From NCBI GenBank assembly GCA_002720475.1, contig PBIL01000011.1, forward strand, positions 1 through 64,000: a stretch of 64,000 bases of DNA, read 5' to 3'. Positions 10,673 through 18,819 of this stretch are shown here, one piece after another. The DNA is from Roseovarius sp. Its GTDB lineage: Bacteria; Pseudomonadota; Alphaproteobacteria; Rhodobacterales; Rhodobacteraceae. The notes under the pieces were generated by a model. It did no database searches. It was not told the origin of the DNA and saw only the letters and a list, made by a program, of their open reading frames with translations. The stretch's first letter is position 1. Each line of letters opens with the position of its first letter. A program made the translations under genes and the position numbers.

Positions 10673-11409
10673 GAACCCTTCTCGAACTCTCCGGCGTTTC
10701 GGTTTCCTTCGACGGCTTCAAGGCGATCAACAACCTGTCCTTTCAGATCGGCGAAACCGAGTTGCGCGCCGTGATCGGCCCAAACGGCGCGGGCAAGACC
10801 ACGTTCATGGACATCATCACCGGCAAGACCAAGCCCAATAGCGGGCGCGTGACCTGGGGCGAGGCGGGTATTTCGCTGCTGGGTCTCTCCGAAAGTCGCA
10901 TCGCGCGTGAAGGCATCGGCCGCAAGTTCCAGAAACCCACCGTCTTCGAGGCGCAGACCGTGGGCGAGAACCTCGCCATGGCCCTCAGGAACCCGCGCGG
11001 CCCGCTCGCAGTGCTGCTCTATCGCGCGCCCCCCGAGGCGCAAGCCCGGATCGAGGAGATCGCCTCCCGAATCGGCCTTGAGGACAGCCTCGCCCGCCCG
11101 GCCAGCGAGCTCAGCCACGGGCAGAAGCAATGGCTGGAAATCGGCATGCTCCTGGCGCAGGAACCGCGCCTGCTGCTGGTCGATGAACCGGCTGCCGGCA
11201 TGACCCCGGCGGAACGCGAGAAAACCACCGCGATGCTCGTCGAGGCCGCCCGGACCCGTGCGGTGGTGGTGGTCGAACATGACATGGAATTCGTCCGGCG
11301 GCTGAACTGCAAGGTAACCGTGCTGAACGAGGGATCGGTTCTGGCCGAGGGCTCACTCGATCATGTCACCCGAAACGAGCAGGTGATCGATGTCTATCTG
11401 GGGCGCTGA
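10669..11409 (+). CDS. urtD: Urea ABC transporter ATP-binding protein UrtD
   Basis: A LivG-type ATPase subunit, 246 residues. Walker A (GPNGAGKTT) is at residues 37-45, the ABC signature appears as LSHGQ, Walker B is LLLVDEP, and the H-loop is VVEHDMEFV. The start ATG at 10669 overlaps the urtC stop by four bases. The frame is open upstream, but that stretch is urtC in another frame. UrtD pairs with UrtE to power urea import. Confidence 0.96.
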   Translation: MRTLLELSGVSVSFDGFKAINNLSFQIGETELRAVIGPNGAGKTTFMDIITGKTKPNSGRVTWGEAGISLLGLSESRIAREGIGRKFQKPTVFEAQTVGENLAMALRNPRGPLAVLLYRAPPEAQARIEEIASRIGLEDSLARPASELSHGQKQWLEIGMLLAQEPRLLLVDEPAAGMTPAEREKTTAMLVEAARTRAVVVVEHDMEFVRRLNCKVTVLNEGSVLAEGSLDHVTRNEQVIDVYLGR

Positions 11410-11412
11410 ACG

Positions 11413-12111
11413 ATGCTGACACTTGAAAACCTGACCCTGCATTACGGGCATTCGCAGATCCTCTTCGATGTCTCGCTCACCGCGCATGCCGGCGCGATCA
11501 CTTGCGTGTTGGGCACCAACGGCGTCGGCAAGACCAGCCTGCTCAAGGCGATTTCGGGCACCCATCCCCGCTCGGGCGGCACGATGCAGCTGGGTGGGGT
11601 GGCCATGCCTGCGAACATCCCCGCGCATGTGCTTGCGCGCATGGGGGTGGGGTATGTTCCGCAGGGGCGCGACATCTTCCCGCTGATGAGCGTGCGCGAG
11701 AATCTTGAGACCGGGTATGCCTGCCTTGAGCGTGCCGACCGGCGTGTCCCGGACGAGATACTCGAGCTTTTCCCGGTGCTCAACGAGATGAAGGCGCGCC
11801 GGGGTGGCGACCTTTCGGGCGGCCAGCAACAACAGCTCGCCATCGCCCGCGCGCTGGTCGCCAAACCCCGGCTGCTGCTGCTCGACGAACCCACCGAGGG
11901 CATCCAGCCCAACATCATCACCCAGATCGGCGAAGTCATCTCCTACCTGCGCGACCGCGGCGACATGGCGATCATCCTTGTCGAGCAGTTCTTCGATTTC
12001 GCCTATCGCCTCGGCGATCATTTCGTCACGCTCGAACGTGGCCACGTCACACACAACGCCCCGCGCAGCGGCACGGATCGCGATGCCCTGCTCAGGAAAG
12101 TGTCCGTCTGA
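11413..12111 (+). CDS. urtE: Urea ABC transporter ATP-binding protein UrtE
   Basis: A LivF-type ATPase, 232 residues, with Walker A GTNGVGKTS at residues 34-42, signature DLSGGQQQQ, Walker B LLLLDEPTEGIQPN and H-loop LVEQFFDFA. The TEGIQPNII segment is typical of UrtE. It lies three bases after urtD and closes the urt operon. No clear intrinsic terminator follows. Confidence 0.96.
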   Translation: MLTLENLTLHYGHSQILFDVSLTAHAGAITCVLGTNGVGKTSLLKAISGTHPRSGGTMQLGGVAMPANIPAHVLARMGVGYVPQGRDIFPLMSVRENLETGYACLERADRRVPDEILELFPVLNEMKARRGGDLSGGQQQQLAIARALVAKPRLLLLDEPTEGIQPNIITQIGEVISYLRDRGDMAIILVEQFFDFAYRLGDHFVTLERGHVTHNAPRSGTDRDALLRKVSV

Positions 12112-12495
12112 TCAGGCGAGATCGTCTCTGTTGAATCGCCCCGGTTTTACCGGAGACCTATGCAAGTCAGACGGTTGGGGGCATTGCGCTGGGCATTCGG
12201 GTACTGGCGCGAAGGTAGAGATGGGGTGGATATCAGGCCCATCCCCTCCGCCAGAAGCGCTAGGCCGGCAGGAATCCTCGGCGGAGGACGCGCATGGGTG
12301 CGGAGCGCGGTTCCTGTTCGATCACCGGCAGGCATCCCACGCCAAACCGGCGCGCGAGGTTCATTTCCTTGCCGATCGGTTCCCCTGCTCGGGCGAGGGG
12401 GACGCATCTGGAACGGCCACCCGTTGCCTTATCGCAAGGGGCGATGTCGCGGGCGGGTCGCCGCCGGTGACACGGCGGCGATGCCGGGGTGAGGA
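12112..12495. other. Non-coding spacer after urtE
   Basis: A 384-bp stretch between the convergent urtE gene and the DUF1269 remnant. Short open frames exist on both strands (for example 12160-12492 plus and 12147-12407 minus), but their translations are arginine/proline-rich, low in hydrophobic patterning, and resemble no family I know. I see no tRNA, clear hairpin terminator or IS end. It probably represents decayed sequence at the edge of the accessory block. Confidence 0.5.
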
Positions 12496-12815
12496 TCAGG
12501 CGACCGGAGCGCGCTGCGCGGCGGCAAGTTCCGCGCGCAGGTTGTCCTCCTGCTCCTGCGAGAGCGACGTCTTCAGGATGCGCGGGCGGAATTCCTCGGT
12601 CTCGCGATCACCTTGTCCGGCGTGGCCTTGGCCACGAGCAGGAACAGCGCCGAGGTGCCCGGCTTGATGGTCTCGCCCAGTTCGCGGATGAAGTCGTCGT
12701 TGATGCCGAAATCGGACATCCGGCCGCTGAGCGCGCCCATGGCCGCCCCGGCAAGCCCGCCGAGCGCGAAGCCCGCCAGCGGGTTGAGCATCAGAAGGCC
12801 CGCGAGGGTCGCTTT
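12496..12815 (-). pseudogene. DUF1269 family protein remnant, truncated and frameshifted
   Basis: Reading the minus strand, one frame encodes KATLAGLLMLNPLAGFALGG, then GALSGRMSDFGINDDFIREL and KPGTSALFLLVAKATPDKV, the C-terminal half of DUF1269 proteins. At about 12603-12609 the match jumps to another frame, which continues EFRPRILKTSLSQEQEDNLR to a stop at 12496. A one-base indel there breaks the gene. The usual N-terminal ~70 residues are also missing: the sulfotransferase stop codon lies directly upstream. It is therefore both truncated and frameshifted. Confidence 0.75.
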
Positions 12816-12821
12816 CGTGGC

Positions 12822-13793
12822 TCATCCCCCGGCCGGATGCGGGCCGTAGCCATAGATCGGATCAAGCCGTTCTGCCACCAGCGCGTCGATCGCGGCGATC
12901 TGGGCATCGTCGAAATAATCGCGGTAGCCGCCCACCTTGGCGCGGCGCACCTTGTAGCTGTCGGGATTGTCCTGGTCGCGCGGGGCCATGCGCCCGCCCG
13001 AGAGGCGAAAGGCCTGTTCGGCCTCCTTCTTCTTCATGTTCTCGTAAGAGGCGAAATCGACCGCCTCCTGCACTTGACTCGCGTCGGCGGGGATTTCCAG
13101 AAACCGCGCCACGCGCGTCATCGCCTCATGCGGGTCGGCGCGCATGTCCTCGTAGCGCAGCAGTTCCAGCGCGCGGACCTTGGGCATTTCCCGCGCCCAG
13201 AGGTTCATGAAGGCGATCACCTTGGGCAGACCGCCGCCCTCATGCATGACGAAATCGAAGATCGGGCTCTCGTCGCCGTCGGGCAGGTAATCGTTGAGCG
13301 CCTTCTTGCCCGGCCGCATCCGGTAGCGCCACTGAAAGAACTGCGACACCGCCACATCGCGCGGATCGCGCATCAGCAGAAGCACCCTCTTGTCGTAGAA
13401 ATCGGCCTTCGTCCCGGTATTGCCGGTATAGTCGCCGATGTAATTGTCATGGGTGAAGAACAGACGCGGGATGCGGCGGTCCATGTTATGGAAATTGTCG
13501 AAGCCGATGAGGATGTCCTCGGGCAGGGAATGGACCTGCTGATAGAGCCGCGAGAGCATCACCCGCAGCCATGTCCGCCCGCTCTTGCCGTAGGAGACAA
13601 CGACCGCATCGGCGCGTTTGAGGCGTGTGAAATGCTGGTAGCCGCGCAAGCGGCGCTCGGCGCGCAGCCGTTCCTCCGCGCTTGCGCCCGCGAGGGTGAG
13701 GCGCAGGTCCAGCAGGCGGCGCGCGGCCTTGCGCCAGACGACCTTGCTGGCCTCGGGCAGGGTGGCGCGCAACAGGCGGATCGTGTCGCTCAT
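12822..13793 (-). CDS. Sulfotransferase domain protein (Sulfotransfer_1 type)
   Basis: A 323-residue PAPS-dependent sulfotransferase. The 5'-phosphosulfate-binding loop is at residues 67-76 (SYGKSGRTWL) and the 3'-phosphate-binding segment at 142-150 (RDPRDVAVS), in the normal order and spacing. The acceptor is not evident from sequence. It lies in a minus-strand block with a second sulfotransferase, an acyltransferase/SGNH protein and a methyltransferase, which points to modification of a cell-surface glycan or lipid. GC content is typical of the chromosome. Confidence 0.85.
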   Translation of the reverse strand: MSDTIRLLRATLPEASKVVWRKAARRLLDLRLTLAGASAEERLRAERRLRGYQHFTRLKRADAVVVSYGKSGRTWLRVMLSRLYQQVHSLPEDILIGFDNFHNMDRRIPRLFFTHDNYIGDYTGNTGTKADFYDKRVLLLMRDPRDVAVSQFFQWRYRMRPGKKALNDYLPDGDESPIFDFVMHEGGGLPKVIAFMNLWAREMPKVRALELLRYEDMRADPHEAMTRVARFLEIPADASQVQEAVDFASYENMKKKEAEQAFRLSGGRMAPRDQDNPDSYKVRRAKVGGYRDYFDDAQIAAIDALVAERLDPIYGYGPHPAGG

Positions 13794-13811
13794 TTTGCCA
13801 TCACTTCCTTT

Positions 13812-14675
13812 TCATGAACTGCGTGGTGGACATGAATGTGCCCATTGAGGGTTTATCATCTCGTATCCGAGAAGTTCGAAATCCCGCTCATATATCCGAT
13901 TGATCTTCTCGATCCGCTCGGCATTCCCAGTAATGTCCTCGATGGATATCACCTGATTGCTTGTGTTGTGCCGTTCTTTTGCGTCAAATCGAAGGCCGTA
14001 ATGTTGCTCGAAATACCGTGAAAAATCGTACATTTCCTCAACCTTAAAGACCCTGTCCACGAGGAATGTTCCAGTGTCGTTCATCAGCCAATCCGTGATT
14101 GGGTTAGCAAGTGAAAGATTGGGCAAATTGTATAAGCCTATAGGCGGCCGCAATCGGATATCATCCAAAAAACGATCAAAACAGTGTTCATTCGTAAGAT
14201 CACGTTGGTTGAGATAATTGTAAAGCGAAGCCACTCTCGCATATGGGTTGCGGGCAAACGCGAACTTGAAAGCCCGACTGTTAAAATCCTGGCTGACGAA
14301 TCCGGCCTCGAGAAGAGAAAGGTAGTGCTGATGTCCAAACGTGACGGCACCGCGGTTCACAAACGACATTGCCTGTTTTGCTGTCTTGAGCTTTTTCATC
14401 CCGAGCCGGTCACTGAGAAAGGTGAATATGCTGGTCCCCGCCGCCTTTGGTACCCAGATAAAGACGAGGTCTGGGTTGCCGGAGGTTTTTCTGTCAACGG
14501 TTGCCTTTGAAAAACGCTTGACCATCGAGCCCACGCGGCCGAGCATCCCACCGTTGCCTGAATCTCTATTGTGATGTTTCTTGATCATGGTCTTACCGTC
14601 TCCGTCCTGCATCGCTCGCCTTGCTCGGTCTCTTACCAATCCATCCAAGATTGATGGTTTTACGAGAAATGTCAT
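13812..14675 (-). CDS. Sulfotransferase family 2-like protein on AT-richer DNA
   Basis: A 287-residue protein with PAPS-binding signatures: WVPKAAGTSIF near residues 74-84 for the 5'-phosphosulfate and FARNPYARVAS near 140-150 for the 3'-phosphate. This matches the Sulfotransfer_2 (carbohydrate sulfotransferase) type, unlike its neighbour. A shorter start at 14588 (MIKKHHN) is possible; neither start has a strong Shine-Dalgarno sequence. The gene is clearly lower in GC than everything around it, with many A/T third positions, so I infer recent acquisition. It ends 18 bases before the first sulfotransferase. Confidence 0.78.
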   Translation of the reverse strand: MTFLVKPSILDGLVRDRARRAMQDGDGKTMIKKHHNRDSGNGGMLGRVGSMVKRFSKATVDRKTSGNPDLVFIWVPKAAGTSIFTFLSDRLGMKKLKTAKQAMSFVNRGAVTFGHQHYLSLLEAGFVSQDFNSRAFKFAFARNPYARVASLYNYLNQRDLTNEHCFDRFLDDIRLRPPIGLYNLPNLSLANPITDWLMNDTGTFLVDRVFKVEEMYDFSRYFEQHYGLRFDAKERHNTSNQVISIEDITGNAERIEKINRIYERDFELLGYEMINPQWAHSCPPRSS

Positions 14676-14707
14676 TTATCGCGTTCTTTCGATTCGGTCT
14701 CCAGCTC

Positions 14708-16666
14708 TTAGTTGGCACCCGGAAGGCCCAACACGGCTAGAACCCGCGGCCCGAAGAGTCGCTCGCCGCAGGGGCTGAAATGGTCCACGTCCCAGAAGGT
14801 CAGGCAATCGTCCTGCACCAGAGTATCGGTGTCGAAAGCCAGCGCATCGAAGAGCGATATGTAGCGATATGCGATCTTGCCTGCGGCCTGCGCCTCTAGC
14901 ACCTGATCGAGCTGCGCAAACCGCGCCAGAGACACCGGATTGAAACGGAGCCGGTCGGGGGCATAATTGTCGGGATTGCTCAGATCCACGCGCGCTTCGG
15001 CAAAGGGGCCGAGCCAGACAACGTCGAGCCCTTCCGGCAACCGCGCCAGATAGCGCGCTGTGGCATCGATGTCATCTTGGGCGATGCGCAGGGCCGCGTC
15101 CGGGAGAAAGGCAGCGTCGCTATCGCCCTCGCCCCGGTGATCGTGCAGGTAATGCGAGCCGGAGACGTGAAAGATGACCCGCTCTATCGCGTCTCTATGC
15201 GCTGCGAAGAAATCCACTGCCCTCTCGTAGGAGCATTTGGGCTTGGGCTCATATGGGCGGCATCCACCCCGGTTCAGCGCCACACGAAACGGGGTATCAT
15301 CAGCTGACCGCAGCGCACCGTAGATGTTCCCCGCGTGGGAGTCCCCTAAAATGAACAGGGCTTTCCCGTATCTTTCGGCGCAGCTTTCGAAGCGTGCGAC
15401 GAAACGGTCGTCGAGCACTTCGGCACGGAAGCGACAACCGTCATCGGCCACGAGCGACCGGGTTGCCTGCGGGCTGAATCTCTCGAAGTTGGCACGGGTC
15501 TCGGCGTCGAGCCGGTGCTCGAGATAGAAGGCGCGGAAGCCGTCGCTCCGCTGCCCCGCAAGCCCCAGCCCGCCGAGAAGCGCCATCGCCAGCGCCGCCG
15601 TGCCGAAGAGGCGGCGCGCGGGCAGTGCCTGCATCCGGCGGATCGGGCGCTCCACATGGTGCCAGCTCAGCCAGGCCAGCCCGAAGGCGAGCGCGCAAAC
15701 GCCGAGCATGAGCGCCACATCCTCGCGCCCGGTGCCGATCCGGGCAAAGACCAGCAGGGGCACATGCCAGAGGTAGAGCGAATAGCTGACCAGCCCGACG
15801 AAGACCATCGGGCGCAGGCTCAGGAGCCGCCCGGCCAGGCTCTGCGGCGTGGCGCAAAGCACCACCAGAACGGCCCCAAGGACCGGCGGCACCGCCGCAA
15901 GCCCCGGAAAGCGCGTCTCTCGGTCATAGGCAACCACCGCGAAGAGGATAAATCCCAGCCCCGGAAGCGCGCCATGCCGCAGCCGCCCGTTTGCGCGCAG
16001 CGCCTGCCCCCGCGGCGTGGCGAGCCAGAAGGCCGCCAGCGCCCCGGCCATCAGCTCCCAGAGCCGTGTCTGAAGCATGAAGAAGGCGCGATCAGACTTG
16101 CCCTGCGCGATGTCCCATTGCGCGAGCGCCAGGCTCAGGCCCGCCAGTGCGGCCAGAATGGCCACCTGCCGCCGCGCACCCAACCGCCAGGTGAGCAGCA
16201 CCAGCGCGGGAAAGACGAGGTAGAACTGTTCCTCGACCGCCAGGCTCCAGGTGTGCAAAAGCGGCTTGACCTCGGCGGCGGTGGCGAAATAGCCGCTGAC
16301 ATCGTAGAAGAAGACATTGGCCAGAAACAGCGTCGCGGCAATGACGCTGCCGGCGAATTCTTCCATGCCCTTGGGGCCCATCACCGCGAAGGCGATGGGA
16401 TAGCAGGCCGCCATCATCACGAAAAGCGCCGGAAAGATCCGCCGGATGCGGCGCGCGTAGAAATTCGTGAGCGAGAAACGCCCCGCGCGCCGCTCGGCCA
16501 GGATGATCGAGGTGATGAGATAACCCGAGATGACGAAGAACACGTCCACCCCGACAAAGCCGCCCGAGACCCAGGACAGCCCCGCATGATAGAGCACCAC
16601 CGGCACGATCGCCACGGCGCGCAGCCCGTCGATCTCGGGCCGGTATGAGAGGGGATGTTCACTCAT
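14708..16666 (-). CDS. Acyltransferase-3 / SGNH hydrolase fusion protein (OafA-like)
   Basis: A 652-residue membrane protein from the ATG at 16664-16666 (MSEHPLSYRPEIDGLRAVAI). The first ~370 residues are the ten-helix acyltransferase-3 domain with the YRPEIDGLRA motif and WSLAVEEQFYLVFP. The C-terminal part is an SGNH domain with GDSH around Ser443 and the Asp-His pair in DVDHFSP near the end. OafA/YrhL-type proteins of this layout O-acetylate lipopolysaccharide or other envelope glycans. The acceptor is unknown here; the neighbouring sulfotransferases suggest a shared surface polymer. Confidence 0.88.
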   Translation of the reverse strand: MSEHPLSYRPEIDGLRAVAIVPVVLYHAGLSWVSGGFVGVDVFFVISGYLITSIILAERRAGRFSLTNFYARRIRRIFPALFVMMAACYPIAFAVMGPKGMEEFAGSVIAATLFLANVFFYDVSGYFATAAEVKPLLHTWSLAVEEQFYLVFPALVLLTWRLGARRQVAILAALAGLSLALAQWDIAQGKSDRAFFMLQTRLWELMAGALAAFWLATPRGQALRANGRLRHGALPGLGFILFAVVAYDRETRFPGLAAVPPVLGAVLVVLCATPQSLAGRLLSLRPMVFVGLVSYSLYLWHVPLLVFARIGTGREDVALMLGVCALAFGLAWLSWHHVERPIRRMQALPARRLFGTAALAMALLGGLGLAGQRSDGFRAFYLEHRLDAETRANFERFSPQATRSLVADDGCRFRAEVLDDRFVARFESCAERYGKALFILGDSHAGNIYGALRSADDTPFRVALNRGGCRPYEPKPKCSYERAVDFFAAHRDAIERVIFHVSGSHYLHDHRGEGDSDAAFLPDAALRIAQDDIDATARYLARLPEGLDVVWLGPFAEARVDLSNPDNYAPDRLRFNPVSLARFAQLDQVLEAQAAGKIAYRYISLFDALAFDTDTLVQDDCLTFWDVDHFSPCGERLFGPRVLAVLGLPGAN

Positions 16667-16686
16667 CTGTGCGGATCGCAGCGCGG

Positions 16687-17364
16687 TCAGGCCATCCGCT
16701 CCACGGTCTGATATTCCTTGCGCCGGTTCCTGGCGAAACCGAACTTCTTGCGCCGTCCGGTCTTGGTCGAGGTGACAAGCCGATAGGAGATATCGGTGTG
16801 ACGCATGGCCACGGCGTGAAACAGGCCCGCCCACCAGGCGGGCTCGCGGATGGTGCAATGCACGTTCTCGCCATTGGGCAGGAATTTCACCGCCGGGTAG
16901 CAGGCGACATTGGCATAGACGAATTTCGTGGCATAGGAAAACATCTCGTCCACGATCCAGGGCACGTCGGGGGCGGTGATGTGTTCGAGCACGTCGGTGC
17001 AGATCACCCCGTCAAAGCGGTTCTCGGGCAACGCCTTGAAGGGCTCGTGGCCCGGATCGTAACAGCGGATCTCGCGCACGCCCCAATAGCTTTCGATGCT
17101 GGGCACGGTCTCGCCCGTGCGCAGCGTGATGTCGCGCCGCTCGTAGCCCGCGCCCTTGCCCGCGCCGTAATCGAGGATGGTCTCGGCTTTGGTGCGTTCG
17201 ATCATCTCCCGGATGCCCGGCGCGTGCTGAATGAGCATCTTGCCCGAAAAGGTCTCTTCGCCGGATTTCTTCGACGCGGTTTCGCCCTCTTCGTGCAGCC
17301 GCTCGTACATGGCGACCATGTCGCGGTATTCGGGGCTCGGGTTGTCGCGGCCATAGCAGCTCAT
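16687..17364 (-). CDS. SAM-dependent methyltransferase-like protein
   Basis: A 225-residue protein from the ATG at 17362-17364 (MSCYGRDNPSPEYRDM). A class I methyltransferase core is suggested by ILDYGAGKGAGYE (motif I, about residues 62-74) and by DGVICTDVLEHI (motif IV region). The C-terminal tail is rich in arginine and lysine. The frame extends upstream, but that sequence is poorly protein-like. It is first in the block, 20 bases ahead of the acyltransferase gene, so a joint role in surface glycan decoration is plausible. The substrate is unknown. Confidence 0.72.
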   Translation of the reverse strand: MSCYGRDNPSPEYRDMVAMYERLHEEGETASKKSGEETFSGKMLIQHAPGIREMIERTKAETILDYGAGKGAGYERRDITLRTGETVPSIESYWGVREIRCYDPGHEPFKALPENRFDGVICTDVLEHITAPDVPWIVDEMFSYATKFVYANVACYPAVKFLPNGENVHCTIREPAWWAGLFHAVAMRHTDISYRLVTSTKTGRRKKFGFARNRRKEYQTVERMA

Positions 17365-17559
17365 CGCTCTCGTCCTCGGCGGTTGCTGGAATCTCTGCGC
17401 CGCGCATAGCCGGTCTTGGCACCGGTTTCGACCGGAAATTTCCCCCCTCGGCGCGGGGACAGCCGTCATTCACCGCGACATGAACACGCAAGGCCCGCCT
17501 CCGAACGGCGAAACGCCGCGCGAGCGATCACGCGGCGTCCCGCTGTCTCGTCGCCGGAA

Positions 17560-17949
17560 TTACTCCGAGAAGGTCGCCAGATAGGCGGCCACGTCCTCGG
17601 CACCCTTGCGCAGCTTGAAGGTCATCTTGGAGCGGCTGCCCAGGAATTCGTTCGGATCGGTGGCGTAGGCGGCGAGGGTTTCCTCGGTCCAGACCTCGCC
17701 GGCGTCATGCTTGGCCTTGAGCCCGTCGGAATATTTGAAGCCTTCGACGCTGCCCATCGTGCGGCCGATCACACCGTAGAGATTGGGGCCGACCTTGCCG
17801 CCCCTGACGATCACCTCGGAGGGGGATTGGATCATGTGGCAGGCCTTGCACTGGTTGAAGACCTTTTCGCCAGCTGCGGCATCGCCCTCGGCGACGGCGG
17901 GCATCGAAAGCGCAAGCAGGGCGGCGGTGGTGGTGAGCAGGGTTTTCAT
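17560..17949 (-). CDS. Periplasmic class I cytochrome c (c2-like)
   Basis: A 129-residue protein from the ATG at 17947-17949. The first 20 residues are a Sec signal peptide ending AVAE. The heme-attachment motif CKACH is at residues 34-38, and the sixth ligand methionine is probably in SKMTFKL near residue 105. Length and layout match soluble cytochrome c2/c550 proteins that carry electrons from the bc1 complex to terminal oxidases or other periplasmic partners. It is monocistronic, with an ~85-base gap to lipB. Confidence 0.9.
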   Translation of the reverse strand: MKTLLTTTAALLALSMPAVAEGDAAAGEKVFNQCKACHMIQSPSEVIVRGGKVGPNLYGVIGRTMGSVEGFKYSDGLKAKHDAGEVWTEETLAAYATDPNEFLGSRSKMTFKLRKGAEDVAAYLATFSE

Positions 17950-18034
17950 GCGGTCTCTCTCTTGGATGGCGTAATCTGTCTGGTGAACGATGCACAGGAC
18001 ACTAGCCCGCCCTGCCCGACATGCAAGACCCGAG

Positions 18035-18736
18035 CTACGACGGCGGCGCAACAGTGTCGTGAAACGCGGCCGAGAAGGTCCGTTGCAGCGCGGCGTCGAG
18101 ATCCTGCATCGTCACGGGCAGGCCAAGATCGACAAGGCTCGTCACCCCATGCCCGGCCAGGCCGCAGGGCACGATCCCGCTGAAATGCTCCAGATCCGGC
18201 TCCACGTTGATCGACAGACCGTGAAAGCTGATCCACTTGCGCAGGCGAATGCCGATGGCGGCGATCTTGTCCTCCTGCGGGGTGCCATCCGCCGCGAGCG
18301 CCCTGTCGTCCCGCGCGATCCAGACGCCGACACGGCCGGGGCGCACCTCGCCGCGCAGGTTGAACTCGGCAAGCGTGGCGATCACCCAGGTCTCGAGCCG
18401 GCGCACGAAGAGCCGCACGTCGCGCCCGCGCCGGCCCACATCCAGCATCACATAGACAACACGCTGGCCGGGACCGTGATAGGTGTATTGCCCGCCACGC
18501 CGCGCCTCATGGACCTCGAACCGGTCCGGATCAAGCAGATCGGCCGGATCGGCCGAGGTGCCGGCGGTGTAGAGAGGGGGGTGTTCGAGCAGCCAGATCG
18601 CCTCGGCTGCCTGCCCGGCGGCGATTCGCGCCACGCGCGCCTCCATCGCCGCCACGGCCTCGGGCCAGGGCGTGAGACCGGCGGAATGGTGCCATTCCAC
18701 GCCATCCTGATCGGTTGCGAAGGGCGATTCGAGCAT
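18035..18736 (-). CDS. lipB: Lipoyl(octanoyl) transferase LipB
   Basis: Transfers octanoyl groups from acyl carrier protein to lipoyl domains, the first step of protein lipoylation. The 233-residue protein is a normal length. The catalytic cysteine is Cys191 ([15 protein letters not shown]) and the catalytic lysine is Lys157 ([10 protein letters not shown]). The [12 protein letters not shown] substrate-loop motif is at about 80-91. It stands alone on the minus strand, divergent from the next plus-strand gene. Confidence 0.97.
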   Translation of the reverse strand: MLESPFATDQDGVEWHHSAGLTPWPEAVAAMEARVARIAAGQAAEAIWLLEHPPLYTAGTSADPADLLDPDRFEVHEARRGGQYTYHGPGQRVVYVMLDVGRRGRDVRLFVRRLETWVIATLAEFNLRGEVRPGRVGVWIARDDRALAADGTPQEDKIAAIGIRLRKWISFHGLSINVEPDLEHFSGIVPCGLAGHGVTSLVDLGLPVTMQDLDAALQRTFSAAFHDTVAPPS

Positions 18737-18819
18737 CTTGGCGTGACTCGCAGGCGCGTTTGGGCAAAACTCGTGCTATGCTGGGAGCAGGTCCCGGGTT
18801 GTCTGATTAAGGGAGAAGA

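Noticed and set aside
12147-12492. Small open frames in the spacer after urtE
   Set aside because: Compositionally biased translations without hydrophobic pattern or known match. I recorded the region as non-coding.
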